Shown piece by piece: positions 8,525 through 18,121 of a stretch of 64,000 nucleotides of DNA. Each line of letters begins with the position of its first letter. The stretch's first letter is position 1. Origin of the DNA: Phocaeicola salanitronis DSM 18170 (GTDB taxonomy: Bacteria; Bacteroidota; Bacteroidia; Bacteroidales; Bacteroidaceae); contig NC_015164.1 of the NCBI RefSeq assembly GCF_000190575.1, forward strand, positions 3,992,001 to 4,056,000, read 5' to 3'. The notes beneath the pieces were generated by a model. That model saw only the letters and a program-made list of their open reading frames with translations, was not told the DNA's origin and did no database searches. Position numbers and translations under genes: made by a program.

Positions 8525-8956
8525 ATGAGTCCATTTATGATATTTGCCTTCGTGCTGACAATAGCCTACGCTATTTATTATGCGGTGGTCATTGCCAAGG
8601 ACTTGCAGGGCAAAAAAGGACGCACCAACTCTACCGAGGAGGTGTTTGACTTGGAAGGCATGGAGGAAGAGGAATCCGTGCAAGTCAGCGAATCAGGTGA
8701 CAGCTTCCATGTGGGCAGTTCAGGAGATACGTCGGCCGACCCGATAAAAAGTGAGGAAGAAAATGCTGCCGGGCAGCCGACCGAAGAGCCACGGAGTGCA
8801 GCCGAAGAAAAAGCGGACCGCATCCAGTCGGCCCTGTATGAAGCCGAGATAACGAGCGAGAACGGCGTGACCGCTCCCGAACTCCACGAATTGTTGGAGG
8901 GCAGGCGGGAGACCCTGTTCAAAACCCCCATGAAGATAACAAGAAATGAGTTGTAA
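8525..8956 (+). CDS. Small membrane-anchored tra-operon protein, TraD-like position
   Basis: A 143-residue protein with one N-terminal membrane segment (FMIFAFVLTIAYAIYYAVVIA) followed by a very acidic, probably disordered stretch (residues about 45-100) and a short C-terminal helix region (AELHELLEGRR region). It is the first gene of the conjugation operon. It overlaps the next gene by 11 nt. Its place just upstream of traE suggests a TraD-type accessory, but I see no sequence signature to prove it. Confidence 0.6.
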   Translation: MSPFMIFAFVLTIAYAIYYAVVIAKDLQGKKGRTNSTEEVFDLEGMEEEESVQVSESGDSFHVGSSGDTSADPIKSEEENAAGQPTEEPRSAAEEKADRIQSALYEAEITSENGVTAPELHELLEGRRETLFKTPMKITRNEL

Positions 8957-9278
8957 GATGCGCAGGTGGACAGGCTTGTTGTTTGGCGTGTGCACGGCTT
9001 TGCCAGCCTCGGCCAAATGCGGTGGCGTGGATTATAGCTGGGGTGCTGACGCATTGGCTCTTATGCATGATTACGTGGTGACCATGATGCTGTATGTGCT
9101 CTACCTGCTCTACGCCATTGCCGCCATCGTCGCCATCTATGCCAGCCTGCAAATCTACATCAAAATGAATACGAGGGAGGAAGGCATCACGAGGGAGATA
9201 ATGATGGTAGTCGGTGCTTGCCTGTTCATCATCGGCGCATCCATCGTGTTCCCGGCGTTCTTCGGCTACCGGGTATGA
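8946..9278 (+). CDS. TraE-like (DUF4134) small membrane protein, first copy
   Basis: A 110-residue protein with a signal-like N-terminus (LLFGVCTALPASAKCGG), a hydrophobic segment around AIAAIVAIYASLQIYIKMN, and a second around MMVVGACLFIIGASIVF. The pattern IKMN...I..EIMMVVGACLFI matches the DUF4134/TraE family, thought to be VirB2-like pilin subunits of Bacteroides conjugation systems. The next gene (9330) has the same layout, so this is a tandem paralogue. Confidence 0.75.
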   Translation: MSCKMRRWTGLLFGVCTALPASAKCGGVDYSWGADALALMHDYVVTMMLYVLYLLYAIAAIVAIYASLQIYIKMNTREEGITREIMMVVGACLFIIGASIVFPAFFGYRV

Positions 9279-9329
9279 CAGGAAGAAACGAGACAATTCA
9301 CATAGTGTTTAATTTTTAAGGTAAAAAGA

Positions 9330-9698
9330 ATGTTTAAAGGAAAAATCAGAAAGTGGATGAAGGGACTTTGCCCTTCCGGGAGATTGAAAATGCTCTCTCT
9401 CATGCTGCTGGCAGGCACCACAGCAGCACTCGCCCAGAACGCCGCCGGCGACTATACGGCGGGCACCACCGCCCTCGGCACGGTGACGACCGAAATCGCC
9501 AAGTACGTGCCTTACGTGGTGAAGCTGTGTTACGCCATCGCCGGTGTCGTGGCCATCGTGGGAGCCATCAGCGTGTACATCAAGATGAACAACGAGGAGC
9601 AGGACGTCAAGAAGTCCATCATGATGATCGTGGGAGCTTGTATTTTCCTTGTGGCTGCGGCACAGGCACTCCCGTTGTTCTTCGGCATCACCAGCTAA
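9330..9698 (+). CDS. traE: Conjugative transfer protein TraE (DUF4134)
   Basis: A 122-residue protein. The signal peptide ends LLAGTTAALAQNA. The mature part has two hydrophobic helices: KLCYAIAGVVAIVGAISVYI and MMIVGACIFLVAAAQALPLFF, separated by the KMNNEEQDVKKS loop. This is the canonical TraE/DUF4134 layout, thought to be a pilin-like (VirB2-type) subunit in the cell envelope. It is followed after 3 nt by traF. Compared with the paralogue at 8946 it has the cleaner family signature. Confidence 0.85.
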   Translation: MFKGKIRKWMKGLCPSGRLKMLSLMLLAGTTAALAQNAAGDYTAGTTALGTVTTEIAKYVPYVVKLCYAIAGVVAIVGAISVYIKMNNEEQDVKKSIMMIVGACIFLVAAAQALPLFFGITS

Positions 9699-9701
9699 GC
9701 C

Positions 9702-10004
9702 ATGCCCGGAATGCACGGTGACACCCGTCCTTTGGAATACCCCATGTTCAAGGGGCTGCAACGGCCTCTTGAATTCATGGGGATTCAGGGAAGGTACATC
9801 TACTGGGCGGCAGGGGCCATCGGTGGTGCCATTGTCGGCTTCATCGTGGCTTACTGCCTCTCCGGTTTCCTTGCCGGGCTGATAGTCTTGGTGGCCGCAC
9901 TTGGTTGCGGAGCGGCACTCATCCTGCTCAAACAGCGCAAGGGACTTCACAGCAAGAAGAACGACAAAGGTGTGTTTGTCTATGCCCGCTCCAAAGGGCT
10001 GTAA
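9702..10004 (+). CDS. traF: Conjugative transfer protein TraF (DUF4133)
   Basis: A 100-residue protein. The N-terminal motif FKGLQRPLEFMGIQGRYIYW is the TraF/DUF4133 hallmark (family usual: FKGLKSQYL). Two adjacent membrane helices follow (residues about 34-75), then a basic tail. TraF corresponds to the VirB3-like inner-membrane subunit that works with the VirB4-like ATPase, here TraG at 11639. The usual traF-traG adjacency is broken by a 504-residue lipoprotein gene. Confidence 0.85.
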   Translation: MPGMHGDTRPLEYPMFKGLQRPLEFMGIQGRYIYWAAGAIGGAIVGFIVAYCLSGFLAGLIVLVAALGCGAALILLKQRKGLHSKKNDKGVFVYARSKGL

Positions 10005-10108
10005 ACGCCCATGCCAAGATTAAAGCGGCCTTGATGCGGGATATGATATTACTCCATAAAAACAGCAAATACGGAAATGATTAAAGAACCATACAAAACA
10101 ACGAACGG

Positions 10109-11623
10109 ATGCAAGTCTTTCTAATGATATGTATCGGGCTGCTGCTCGCCTCCTGCGGCGGAGAGAGGCAACCCAAGCCCACGGTTGCCGCCATCGAATC
10201 GGGCGAGAAAACACGCATGGAGTGGCAAAAAGCACGCAAACCAATTAAAGTCTGCATTGAGGGTATGGAGGCAACAACCCCTGCATGGCCCCACCTTGGC
10301 GTATATATGGACGTAAGCACTGCCATACCCGAAGAAAGGCAGGCATTAGCAGGAGCGATGTTCACCCGGAAGGGAGACGTGTATGTGTCGGCAAACCGTC
10401 ATGCACTCACTTCCGACACGACGGCGACCGTCAGCGTTTGCTATCCTTTCCGAAAAGGACTAGGGACAAACGATACTCTCCGCCTGATCGCCCCGTTCGA
10501 TGAAAACCTTTATGGAGTGGAAACCCGCCGCATCATCGGGACTACCATCCAACCGACATTCAGGCTGCAAAGTTCCATGGCATTGCTACGCATCGTCTGT
10601 GAGGGCGATGACCTGCGTGACCGGTTGGACGGCATCAACCTCATCGGGGATGACATCTATACTGAAGGTGGCTATCAGCCTTACACAGGCAGATGGCTCG
10701 ATAAAAAAGCCAACGGCAGCCTACAAGCAGGAAGTACGGACTGCCTGCTGAACAACGGCAGGAAGCATGACCTTTACCTGATTCCGACCGAAACCGCCTG
10801 CTCCGTTACTATCATCATCCGCATCAACGGCAAAGACCATGTGTTGCGTACCATGTTGCCACCCTTAACGGCAGGAAGCATGACGCACCTCTCCATCCGC
10901 AAAGGCAACGAGGGCGTAGCCATCAACAGCAGTTGGGTGGAGCCGGAGCGTAGCCTGGCATATAAATTCCGGATGATGCCGGTTGATTCCGTGCAAACGG
11001 GGCATTACCTGCAAAGGGACGGGACGATACAGGCGAAGCGTGACACTCTTTCCATGGCCGTGGTCATGGAAACGGACGGCAAGCACGGCAAGGCGGTTGC
11101 CTTATCTGATTGTCCGGGATCGTTCGTATTCTCCGGAAACGGCGTTTCAAGCGGCAGGCGATTCCCGACCATTGACGGGAAACGAAAAGAAGGCATTATC
11201 AATCCGACCACCGGCATCGGCGAGGATGACAAGGTCATCTACAAGCCAGGAATGCCCTATTCGAGCGATTGCGCCTTGGGCTATACTGATGGGGCAACCC
11301 TCACGCAAGGACTGGTGGAAGCCGATGGACAAACCAAGCGAAATTCTCCTTTGGGCAGGCGAACCATGCTGCAAGAGACGGCACGGCATCCCGGCGGTTA
11401 TGTGCCCTCACTCGGTGAATTGGCCAAGCTCTATTACCTGCTGGAATGTGCCAAGCCCTCCACGCTGAAAGGCCTGATACCCCCCTTGCAAGGCGAATAC
11501 CTCACTTGCTCCGAAAGCGGCAAGGAGACCTTCTATCTGATGGACTTCTCCCACGGCATCGTGACCGGAAGGTTATCTAAGCGGTATACCCAGGCGAAAC
11601 TACGACTTTTCTACCTATTCTAA
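10109..11623 (+). CDS. Fimbrillin-like lipoprotein inserted in the tra operon
   Basis: A 504-residue protein with a lipoprotein signal peptide: MQVFLMICIGLLLASCGG, cleavage before Cys16 and probable surface or outer-membrane anchoring. Beta-rich regions of the Bacteroidales fimbrillin/Mfa-like type follow: an N-terminal strand-rich domain (TATVSVCYPFRKG, DTLRLIAPFD) and a second domain around residues 150-260 (SSMALLRIVCEG, SCSVTIIIRINGK-like). The last 90 residues (GGYVPSLGELAKLYYLLE) resemble the Lcl/DUF1566-like C-type-lectin fold also seen in the lipoprotein at 24641. It may be a pilus tip or mating-pair adhesin. It lies between traF and traG with short gaps. Confidence 0.6.
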   Translation: MQVFLMICIGLLLASCGGERQPKPTVAAIESGEKTRMEWQKARKPIKVCIEGMEATTPAWPHLGVYMDVSTAIPEERQALAGAMFTRKGDVYVSANRHALTSDTTATVSVCYPFRKGLGTNDTLRLIAPFDENLYGVETRRIIGTTIQPTFRLQSSMALLRIVCEGDDLRDRLDGINLIGDDIYTEGGYQPYTGRWLDKKANGSLQAGSTDCLLNNGRKHDLYLIPTETACSVTIIIRINGKDHVLRTMLPPLTAGSMTHLSIRKGNEGVAINSSWVEPERSLAYKFRMMPVDSVQTGHYLQRDGTIQAKRDTLSMAVVMETDGKHGKAVALSDCPGSFVFSGNGVSSGRRFPTIDGKRKEGIINPTTGIGEDDKVIYKPGMPYSSDCALGYTDGATLTQGLVEADGQTKRNSPLGRRTMLQETARHPGGYVPSLGELAKLYYLLECAKPSTLKGLIPPLQGEYLTCSESGKETFYLMDFSHGIVTGRLSKRYTQAKLRLFYLF

Positions 11624-11638
11624 AATGAAGAAGCCCCC

Positions 11639-14359
11639 ATGACACTATACGTATTATTGACATTCACGGCACTTTTGGCGGGCATGGCCATCTCCGTCCG
11701 GGCATTCGGCACGGGCTGCAAGCGCAAACGTATGTTCCGGGAAATCTATTTCTCCATTGAGGACGTAGACGGCATCGGCATTCTCTACACCAAGACCGGG
11801 GAATACTCCGCCATCCTGCGCATCGAAAATCCGGTGCAGAAGTTCTCCGCTGACATCGACAGCTACTATGAATATACCCGTTTATTCACCGCCCTTGCCC
11901 AGACACTCGGCGAGGGCTATGCCCTGCACAAGCAGGACATCTTCACGAGGCAGGGCTTCGAGGAAACAGGCAACGGCAGACACGAGTTCCTGAGCGAATC
12001 CTATTTCCGCTATTTCAAAGACAGACAGTACACCGACAACCGCACCTACCTGACCGTGACGCAGGAGAACCGTAAGGGCAACCTGTTCTCCTATGATGAC
12101 AAACGGTGGAAGGACTTCCTGGTGAAGATACGCAAGGTGAAAGACCAGTTGCGCGACGCAGGCATCCGTACCCAGTTCCTGGACAAGGCAGAAGCAAGTA
12201 CTTACGTTGACCACTACTTCACGATGGACTTCTCAGACAAGCCCGTGGCGATGGACAGCTTCAAGGCGGGCGAGGAATGCGTGGAGATGGGCGGCAGGAA
12301 ATGCAAGGTGTTTTCCATCGTCGATGTGGACAGCGCAGGATTGCCCTCGCTGGTACGCCCGTTCACCAACATCGAGGTAAACAACACCGAGATGCCCGTG
12401 GACTTGGTGTCGATGATAGACAGCATACCCGATGCACGGACGGTGGTTTACAACCAGATGATTTTCATGCCCGGCCAGAAAAAGGAGCTTGCCGCACTGG
12501 AAAAGAAGAAGAACCGCCATGCCAGCATCTCCAATCCATCGAACCTGATGGCCGTGGATGACATCAAGCGGGTGCAAGACACCGTAGCGAGGGAAAGCAA
12601 GCAACTGGTCTATATGCATTATAACCTCATGGTGTGCTGTGACAAGGGGATCGACCTGCAGAAGCCCACCAACTACTTGGAGAACAGCTTCGGCAGGCTC
12701 GGCATCCACATCAGCAAGCGGGCGTACAACCAGCTGGAACTGTTCGTCAATTCGTTCCCCGGCAACTGCTACGGCATGAGCGTGGACTACGACCGTTTCC
12801 TGACCCTCGGCGATGCAGCCGCCTGCCTGATGTACAAGGAACACATCCAGCACAGCGAGGACACCCCGCTGAAGATATACTACACAGACCGGCAAGGCGT
12901 GCCCGTGGCCATCGACATTACTGGCAAGGAAGGGCGCAATAAGCTGACAGACAACTCCAACTTCTTTTGTCTGGGGCCAAGCGGAAGCGGCAAGTCGTTC
13001 CATATCAATAGCGTGGTGCGCCAGCTTGCCGAGCAAAACACCGACGTAGTGATGGTCGATACGGGTAACTCCTACGAGGGCTTATGCGAGTACCTGAACG
13101 GCAAGTACATCAGTTATACGGAGGAGAAGCCGATTACCATGAACCCGTTCCGCATCAACCGCCAAGAGCTGAATGTGGAGAAGACCGGCTTCCTGAAAAA
13201 CCTTGTGCTGCTGATATGGAAAGGTTCCCAGGGTACGGTCAGTAAGACCGAGGACAGGCTCATCGACCAGGTGATTACCGAATACTACGACGTTTATTTC
13301 AACGGTTTTGACGGCTTTACCCCTCCCCAACGGGAAGACCTGCGCAAGAGCCTGCTGGTGGACGACCGCAACAATGCCCGTGGCGGCAGGGAAACGGAAG
13401 AGGAACGGCAGGCCCGCATCGAAAGGGAGATTGACGAGATAGAACGCCGCCGCAAGGAGCTGAAGGTGGAGGGCCTTTCGTTCAACACGTTTTACGAATA
13501 CTCCGTGCAACGCATCCCCGACATCTGCCACGAGAACAACCTTGCGGGCATCGACCTCTCCACCTACCGTTACATGATGAAGGACTTTTACCGGGGCGGC
13601 AACCACGACAAAACGCTAAATGAGGAAATGGACGGCACCCTGTTCGATGAAACTTTCATCGTCTTCGAAATCGATGCGATAAAAGATGACCCGTTGCTTT
13701 TCCCCATCGTGACACTGATTATCATGGACGTGTTCCTGCAGAAGATGCGCCTGAAAAAGAACCGCAAAGTCTTGGTGATTGAGGAAGCGTGGAAAGCCAT
13801 CGCCTCTCCGCTGATGGCCGAGTACATCAAGTTCATGTACAAGACCGCCCGCAAGTTCTGGGCAAGCGTTGGCGTGGTGACGCAGGAGATACAGGACATC
13901 ATCGGGTCGGAAATCGTGAAGGAGGCCATCATCAACAACTCCGATGTGGTGATGCTGCTCGACCAAAGCAAGTTCCGGGAGCGGTTCGACGGCATTAAGG
14001 CGATACTCGGCCTGACCGATGTGGAGTGCAAGAAGATATTCACCATCAACCGCTTGGAAAACAAGGAGGGGCGCTCGTTCTTCCGGGAGGTGTTCATACG
14101 TCGTGGCACGGCCAGCGAGGTGTACGGCGTGGAAGAACCGAGGGAATGCTACATGACCTACACTACGGAGCGGGCTGAAAAGGAAGCCCTGAAACTTTAC
14201 AAGCGGGAATTGGGATGCAGCCATCAGGAGGCCATTGAAGCCTATTGCCGTGATTGGCAACTTTCGGGCATCGACAAGTCCTTGGCGTTCGCCCAGGAGG
14301 TGAACAAGGCAGGCCGTGTGCTGCATCTGGAACGGAACCGTCGGAAAACCATTCAGTAA
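11639..14359 (+). CDS. traG: TraG, VirB4-like conjugation ATPase
   Basis: A 906-residue protein. An N-terminal membrane segment (residues 1-20) is followed by the VirB4/CagE N-terminal domain with FREIYFSIEDVDGIGILYTK. Walker A is GPSGSGKS at residues 446-453. Walker B KVLVIEEAW lies near 708-716. TQEIQDIIGSEIVKEAIINN is the typical Bacteroides TraG stretch. It powers assembly and substrate transfer of the type IV secretion channel at the inner membrane. Length and motif order match full-length TraG, and the frame is intact. Confidence 0.95.
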   Translation: MTLYVLLTFTALLAGMAISVRAFGTGCKRKRMFREIYFSIEDVDGIGILYTKTGEYSAILRIENPVQKFSADIDSYYEYTRLFTALAQTLGEGYALHKQDIFTRQGFEETGNGRHEFLSESYFRYFKDRQYTDNRTYLTVTQENRKGNLFSYDDKRWKDFLVKIRKVKDQLRDAGIRTQFLDKAEASTYVDHYFTMDFSDKPVAMDSFKAGEECVEMGGRKCKVFSIVDVDSAGLPSLVRPFTNIEVNNTEMPVDLVSMIDSIPDARTVVYNQMIFMPGQKKELAALEKKKNRHASISNPSNLMAVDDIKRVQDTVARESKQLVYMHYNLMVCCDKGIDLQKPTNYLENSFGRLGIHISKRAYNQLELFVNSFPGNCYGMSVDYDRFLTLGDAAACLMYKEHIQHSEDTPLKIYYTDRQGVPVAIDITGKEGRNKLTDNSNFFCLGPSGSGKSFHINSVVRQLAEQNTDVVMVDTGNSYEGLCEYLNGKYISYTEEKPITMNPFRINRQELNVEKTGFLKNLVLLIWKGSQGTVSKTEDRLIDQVITEYYDVYFNGFDGFTPPQREDLRKSLLVDDRNNARGGRETEEERQARIEREIDEIERRRKELKVEGLSFNTFYEYSVQRIPDICHENNLAGIDLSTYRYMMKDFYRGGNHDKTLNEEMDGTLFDETFIVFEIDAIKDDPLLFPIVTLIIMDVFLQKMRLKKNRKVLVIEEAWKAIASPLMAEYIKFMYKTARKFWASVGVVTQEIQDIIGSEIVKEAIINNSDVVMLLDQSKFRERFDGIKAILGLTDVECKKIFTINRLENKEGRSFFREVFIRRGTASEVYGVEEPRECYMTYTTERAEKEALKLYKRELGCSHQEAIEAYCRDWQLSGIDKSLAFAQEVNKAGRVLHLERNRRKTIQ

Positions 14360-14392
14360 TCACACAATAATCATCTACAAATAATCGACATT

Positions 14393-14743
14393 ATGGAAGC
14401 AGAAAAATTCATCCACGACTTTTGGAAGGCCAACGAAATCAGCAACTTCTCGAAAGAGGCCACCGTGTTGTTCTTCTACCTCATTTATGTGTGGGAGAAC
14501 GAGAAGAAACCTGACGTGTTCTATGTGCATCCTGCCAGCCTGCTGTGCAAAGTAAGGGGATTCAGCGTAAAGGGAGTGTTGACTGCCAGTGAGGAATTGC
14601 AGGAACGCGGCTACATCACCTACAAAGCCCCCGACCAGCAATGGTGTTCCGGGGAGTATTCGCTTTGCCTTGACCGGGACATGAAAACAGGGAAGAATGA
14701 AAATCCGGGCAACAACCCGAACAATACAAACATCAAGCCCTGA
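14393..14743 (+). CDS. Small winged-helix-like protein in the tra operon
   Basis: A 116-residue protein. The stretch FSKEATVLFFYLIYVWE, then VRGFSVKGVLTASEELQERGYITYK, has the pattern of a winged-helix domain as found in replication-initiation or regulatory proteins of phages and conjugative elements. The tail is Asn/Pro-rich (NPGNNPNNTN). It lies 33 nt after traG and 6 nt before the large exported protein gene, so it is in the operon. No catalytic site is seen, and the DNA-binding role is an inference. Confidence 0.5.
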   Translation: MEAEKFIHDFWKANEISNFSKEATVLFFYLIYVWENEKKPDVFYVHPASLLCKVRGFSVKGVLTASEELQERGYITYKAPDQQWCSGEYSLCLDRDMKTGKNENPGNNPNNTNIKP

Positions 14744-14749
14744 TAATCT

Positions 14750-17317
14750 ATGAAAAGACTTCTTGTCCTATTGGTATGCGCCTGTGCTTCCGTCCTTTTG
14801 GCGGAAGCACAGTACGTGCGTGTCAACTACGACAAGAAGACCGTGGCGGCGATGGCGGCAGCCTATGCCACGGAAACGGCCACGGAAGCCTATTATACCG
14901 AGCAGGTGAAGGACATACTCGACAAATACAACGCGGCGGAAGTGGCCGCGGCGGGTATCTTCCTGTCAAAATACCTCGACCGTAAGGCATTGACGGAACT
15001 GGGCATCTGGAGCGACGGGACAGAGAACTACTATTACCGCCGCATCTATAACCTCGTAAGTGCGAAGATTATGCCGAAAATCTGGACGGTGGCAGGCCAG
15101 ATGCTCCATTCCCCGCAGACAGCCCTGTATTGGGGCAGTTACCTGATGAAAGTCTGCGCCGAGGTAAAGGCCCTCTGTATGCAATTTGAATCGGTGGTGA
15201 CGAACGGCACATTGTCGTTCCGGGACGTAGTGTTCCTGGAAATCGCCCCGCAGTTTGCCCCATTGTTCAAACTGTCGGAAAGCGGCGGCATCAACTGGGA
15301 TGCCTTCTTCGACGATCTGGGCAATATCCGGCACAATTTCACCAAGGAAAACCTGAAAACGGACATTGACAACCTGTATAACATGGGGGTGGGACTGGCT
15401 CAGGCCGGGGCGGACAATTTTTCGGATGCCATTCTGGGCGGGAGCAGTTTTCATGACCTGCTGAACGGGAAGATAAGCGACATTGCACGAGTGGCCGGGA
15501 ATGCTTACGACCTGTACGGACAAATGGAACATTCCGTGGGCAATACGCTGCTCTCGATGGTCGGAGGACCGGAGGGAGTGGCCAACCTGTTCCAGACCGG
15601 CAACTACAACCTGACTTCGTGGATAAGCGACTACCTGAAAGAAGCGGCCGGGCAATACTACACCCAACGGTGGTACATTTACCGCAGGGATGCCGGCACG
15701 GAAACCCTGTGCGACTACACGCCGCCCACGGACGACAACAGCATAATTTACGGCGGAGAGTGGACGCGCTTCAACACTTCCGATGCCGGATTCTATCCTA
15801 ACAACGCACAGACCGAGCAGATACTCAGCAATTCGGAACGGTATGCCGGCTGGTCGAGGGCGCAGGTGGAGCAGATGAACCGGGCGAATGACGGCTATAC
15901 CTACGGCATCAGCTATTATCGCTCCGCTTACAACATCAACCGGGGCAGCAAACTGATACAGAAGGCATACGCTTACAGCATAAAAGTAACCAGAAGCTGG
16001 AACCACGAGGAAGTGGTGTATGAAGACGTGTTCGATTCCTACAAGATGGATTTGAATACCTTCAAGGCGCAACTTAACGCCCGATTGTCGGAGTTCAACG
16101 ACAACGAGGAGGGCCATGTGTATGTTATCGGCTACGATGCCAAGCACTATTACCAGGCCACGGACGAAGCTAGGCTACAAGGTTGCGAGAGCGTGATCGT
16201 CAGCGTGACCTGCCATGACGGGGTGACATTGGGCAGCGGAAGCACCCAATACAAGTGCCGCACCTGCGGCGGTAGTCTGAACAGCCACTCCAAGAACTGC
16301 GCCATGCAGACTACCGTGTCCGGGGATGACGAACTGGATTTGTCCGGTCTGGACGAACTGGAAAACGAATACAATGCGGAAGCGGCGGCCTTGCAGTCGC
16401 AGATAGATGCCTTGGAAGCCGAGAACGCCGAGTTGGTGAAACAAATCGCATCGGCCACGGTGGAAGAAGCAGCCTCCTTGCGGCAACAGTACAACCGCAA
16501 CAAAGATGAAATCACCCGGCTGGAATCCGACCTGTCCTCTATCCGGAAGAAGCAGGAGGAGCTGGCGCAAGCCAAGGAGGAAGCGGCGGCAGAGAACGAC
16601 GTGCCTACGGACGACTATTACCGCATCCCGGCCATCATGCAGGAGTGCAAGAACGCTTATAGCCTGACGTGGCAGGGTGACGGCTGGTGGAGCGGCTACA
16701 GTTACCTGCGGGAAGCCACCGCCCCGAACATTAACGGAACCATCACCTTCAAGGCAACCCTTTCCATTGCCCGCAAGCCCAAGTATTTCCTCGGCATCAA
16801 GATACACCGTGCCATCATGCAGATAAACTGGGAACTGACGGCGGAGTATTCGGACACGGAAGTGGTGGACATCATCGAACTTGACCCTGCCATGAGCGAG
16901 TCAGAAAAGGCGACATTGGTCAATGGCCGCCTGTCGGAGATTGCCCGGCAATACCCTTCGTGCGAAATCACCACGGAATATGTGAAATCGGAACCGGTGG
17001 AGGAAGACACGACCACGGACACCTACCACCTGCTGTGGGCATCCGACCGGCTGGAAATCGCCCGTCAGGTGGAAGCCCGGCTGACAAACATCTACGCCGA
17101 CCTCGTTGCCTTGGAGAAGATGATGAACTACAAGCTCGGCATCATTGACGTGCTGAAGGACGTCGCGCCTTTTGTCAACGAGGAGCGGGGACGCAGGCTT
17201 ACTCTGGTGGAGGAATGCCGACGCAGATGGTTGCGTGGCGCGGCGAACAGCCTGCACTCGGTGGATTACAACGGGAAATACGAGGAAACGGATGAAAATA
17301 GGGAGGAAACGGAATGA
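14750..17317 (+). CDS. Large exported tra-operon protein with CxxC motif and coiled coil
   Basis: An 855-residue protein. A signal peptide (MKRLLVLLVCACASVLLAEA) directs it to the periplasm or beyond. The mature N-terminal 300 residues are helix-rich. A mini zinc-ribbon-like cluster (CRTCGGSLNSHSKNC, giving CxxC and HxxxC) sits near residue 505. A long charged coiled coil follows at about 540-620 (AALQSQIDALEAENAELVK and onward). I do not recognise a family. It overlaps the next gene (ATGA). The place corresponds to TraH/TraI-like exported components, so it is probably a structural part of the mating channel or a surface factor. Confidence 0.6.
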   Translation: MKRLLVLLVCACASVLLAEAQYVRVNYDKKTVAAMAAAYATETATEAYYTEQVKDILDKYNAAEVAAAGIFLSKYLDRKALTELGIWSDGTENYYYRRIYNLVSAKIMPKIWTVAGQMLHSPQTALYWGSYLMKVCAEVKALCMQFESVVTNGTLSFRDVVFLEIAPQFAPLFKLSESGGINWDAFFDDLGNIRHNFTKENLKTDIDNLYNMGVGLAQAGADNFSDAILGGSSFHDLLNGKISDIARVAGNAYDLYGQMEHSVGNTLLSMVGGPEGVANLFQTGNYNLTSWISDYLKEAAGQYYTQRWYIYRRDAGTETLCDYTPPTDDNSIIYGGEWTRFNTSDAGFYPNNAQTEQILSNSERYAGWSRAQVEQMNRANDGYTYGISYYRSAYNINRGSKLIQKAYAYSIKVTRSWNHEEVVYEDVFDSYKMDLNTFKAQLNARLSEFNDNEEGHVYVIGYDAKHYYQATDEARLQGCESVIVSVTCHDGVTLGSGSTQYKCRTCGGSLNSHSKNCAMQTTVSGDDELDLSGLDELENEYNAEAAALQSQIDALEAENAELVKQIASATVEEAASLRQQYNRNKDEITRLESDLSSIRKKQEELAQAKEEAAAENDVPTDDYYRIPAIMQECKNAYSLTWQGDGWWSGYSYLREATAPNINGTITFKATLSIARKPKYFLGIKIHRAIMQINWELTAEYSDTEVVDIIELDPAMSESEKATLVNGRLSEIARQYPSCEITTEYVKSEPVEEDTTTDTYHLLWASDRLEIARQVEARLTNIYADLVALEKMMNYKLGIIDVLKDVAPFVNEERGRRLTLVEECRRRWLRGAANSLHSVDYNGKYEETDENREETE

Positions 17318-18060
17318 AGCTGGCTATAAGAAATATCAGGCATATCATCCTTCTGATGATGGTGACGGCGTTTTCGTTGGAGATGTCGGCACAATGGAAC
17401 TTTGACATCGTTTCAGTGGAAGCCTATATAAATGACCACAAACAACAGCGAAGCCTGTTACTGGCCCGTTCGACACTGGAACTGAGCAACCAACTCCTGC
17501 ACGAATACAGCAGCGAAGCGGCGGTGAACTTCAAGGAACTGAACGTGGATTTGGACAAGTACACAAGGGCTTTTGATGTCATTGACATCCTCTACCAGTC
17601 GCTGCGTACCTCGCTCAACGTATATTCCACCTACAATAGCGTGAGCGACCGAGTCGGGGACTACAAGGATTTACTAAATGACTATTATACAAAAGTGGTG
17701 GAGCGGAACAGGATGGAACTGCATGACACACTGATTATCGGCATCAGCCTAAGGTGCGTGGAAAGGATTGCGGAAGACGGCAAGCAACTCTACCGCTCAA
17801 TGAGCGACTTGGTATTGTATGCCACCGGTGCGGCGGCTTGCTCCACCTCGGACTTGCTGCTGGTATTGGAAAGCATCAACCAAGGACTGGACAACATCGA
17901 GCGGCATTTGAACAAAGCCTACTTTGAAACATGGCGGTATATCCAACTCCGCATGGGGTATTGGAAAGAAAGCATTTATCTGGCCAAGGACAAGTCGCAG
18001 ATAGCGAACGAGGCTTTCCGGCGGTGGAGGGATTCCGGGCTGAATCCGTATAACCGATGA
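17314..18060 (+). CDS. Exported TraI-like (DUF4141-like) conjugation protein
   Basis: A 248-residue protein with a signal peptide (HIILLMMVTAFSLEMSAQW). The mature protein is almost all helical with heptad-like repeats (TLELSNQLLHEYSSEAAVNF). This matches the general build of TraI/DUF4141, a VirB5-like periplasmic protein encoded between traG and traJ in Bacteroides elements. It is translationally coupled to the 855-residue protein upstream. The family assignment depends on position and fold type, since no single conserved motif is decisive. Confidence 0.6.
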   Translation: MKLAIRNIRHIILLMMVTAFSLEMSAQWNFDIVSVEAYINDHKQQRSLLLARSTLELSNQLLHEYSSEAAVNFKELNVDLDKYTRAFDVIDILYQSLRTSLNVYSTYNSVSDRVGDYKDLLNDYYTKVVERNRMELHDTLIIGISLRCVERIAEDGKQLYRSMSDLVLYATGAAACSTSDLLLVLESINQGLDNIERHLNKAYFETWRYIQLRMGYWKESIYLAKDKSQIANEAFRRWRDSGLNPYNR

Positions 18061-18121
18061 AAGGGAATGGAGGCATGGAAACGAAAACAAGATGCGAGAA
18101 ACCAAATACGAGAAAATTGAA

